A stretch of 64,000 nucleotides of DNA from Nyssa sinensis (lineage: Eukaryota > Streptophyta > Magnoliopsida > Cornales > Nyssaceae). The position numbers and the translations under genes are program-made. Below the pieces are notes generated by a model. It had not been told where the DNA came from, searched no databases, and saw nothing but the letters and a program-made list of their open reading frames with translations. Of this stretch, positions 63,703 through 64,000 are shown one piece after another. The stretch is taken from assembly GCA_008638375.1 (NCBI GenBank), contig CM018036.1, forward strand, positions 9,331,577 through 9,395,576, given 5' to 3'. Numbering within the stretch: the stretch's first letter is position 1; the number at the start of each line of letters is the position of its first letter.

Positions 63703-64000
63703 ATCTCCTTGCATCTTAAACATCTCTGAACACCACATAAATGCCAAAAGCCCTATAAAACAAACCCAAACACCGCTAGGCTCATTCTTTGGACTCTGAC
63801 AGCATCTAGCCAGTAGCCGCTGCCCATTAATGCAAGAAGTTGTCCATCAAAAGTCTAATCCCTGCAAAGAAATCTTGATGCTTCTTCCTTCTTAGTGAAC
63901 TTGAACAAAACAAGGCTATATGCATGTTCAGAACATGCACTCCAGCAGAAATCCCCCATCAGCAATCAACCCAACTCCAAACCATCTGTTTTTCCGGCAC
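63703..64000. other. Right flank, no gene recognised
   Basis: This may continue the host sequence or the older LINE broken by the Copia insertion. The reverse strand has a Py-rich tract and a CAG at about 63864, but no open exon follows in any frame. Confidence 0.35.

Noticed and set aside
1..64000. tRNA, rRNA, CRISPR arrays or bacterial-type operons
   Set aside because: None seen on either strand by eye; the window is typical plant nuclear DNA. A tRNA or ncRNA scan was not possible here.

Overview
This window is nuclear DNA of a flowering plant, most likely a woody eudicot or a relative. It has intron-containing nuclear genes of plant-only families (a type-A cytokinin response regulator, a class I formin, EDS1). 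Gene density is low, spacers are very AT-rich, and plant Gypsy, Copia, LINE, PIF/Harbinger and MITE-type repeats are dense. No prokaryotic, organellar, rRNA, tRNA or CRISPR signal was seen.

Layout: 173-909 (-) is the first coding exon of an Arg/Ser-rich splicing-type protein that runs off the left edge. 1.1-8.3 kb is AT-rich spacer with small tandem repeats and an inverted pair of LTR-like sequences. 8366-9555 (+) is a five-exon type-A response regulator. 10.3-17.7 kb is best read as one decayed PIF/Harbinger (Pong-like) transposon split by a 3.6-kb solo LTR of a Tekay/Del-like Gypsy element. 17.9-26.7 kb is a second Gypsy unit of the same family in circularly permuted order: gag end, protease, RT, RNase H, integrase, chromodomain, LTR, primer site, gag, protease start. 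Its two ends overlap by 849 bp of almost identical sequence. 30.8-33.2 kb (+) is a group Ie class I formin. 38.3-41.7 kb (+) is an EDS1 gene, followed by a truncated tandem copy (42.1-43.7 kb) that carries the same downstream flank. 44.8-59.5 kb holds many LINE 3' ends, two MITE families and scattered short exons of an unidentified minus-strand gene. 59.5-63.7 kb is a gag-less Copia element with both LTRs and a MITE nested inside it.

The host genes are linked by function only loosely: cytokinin feedback signalling, actin nucleation at the membrane, and TIR-NLR immune signalling (EDS1). They do not form a cluster.

Two observations deserve most attention. First, the four recognisable host genes together carry at least eight single-base frame breaks, all in the +1 direction, whereas more than 4 kb of Gypsy reading frame has none. 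This is either residual insertion errors in the assembly or a strange decay pattern. Second, the permuted Gypsy unit has overlapping ends and a short piece of its own RT sequence at the left junction, as expected if a one-LTR circular DNA was captured during end joining. All family names come from recognising motifs by eye; no database search was run.
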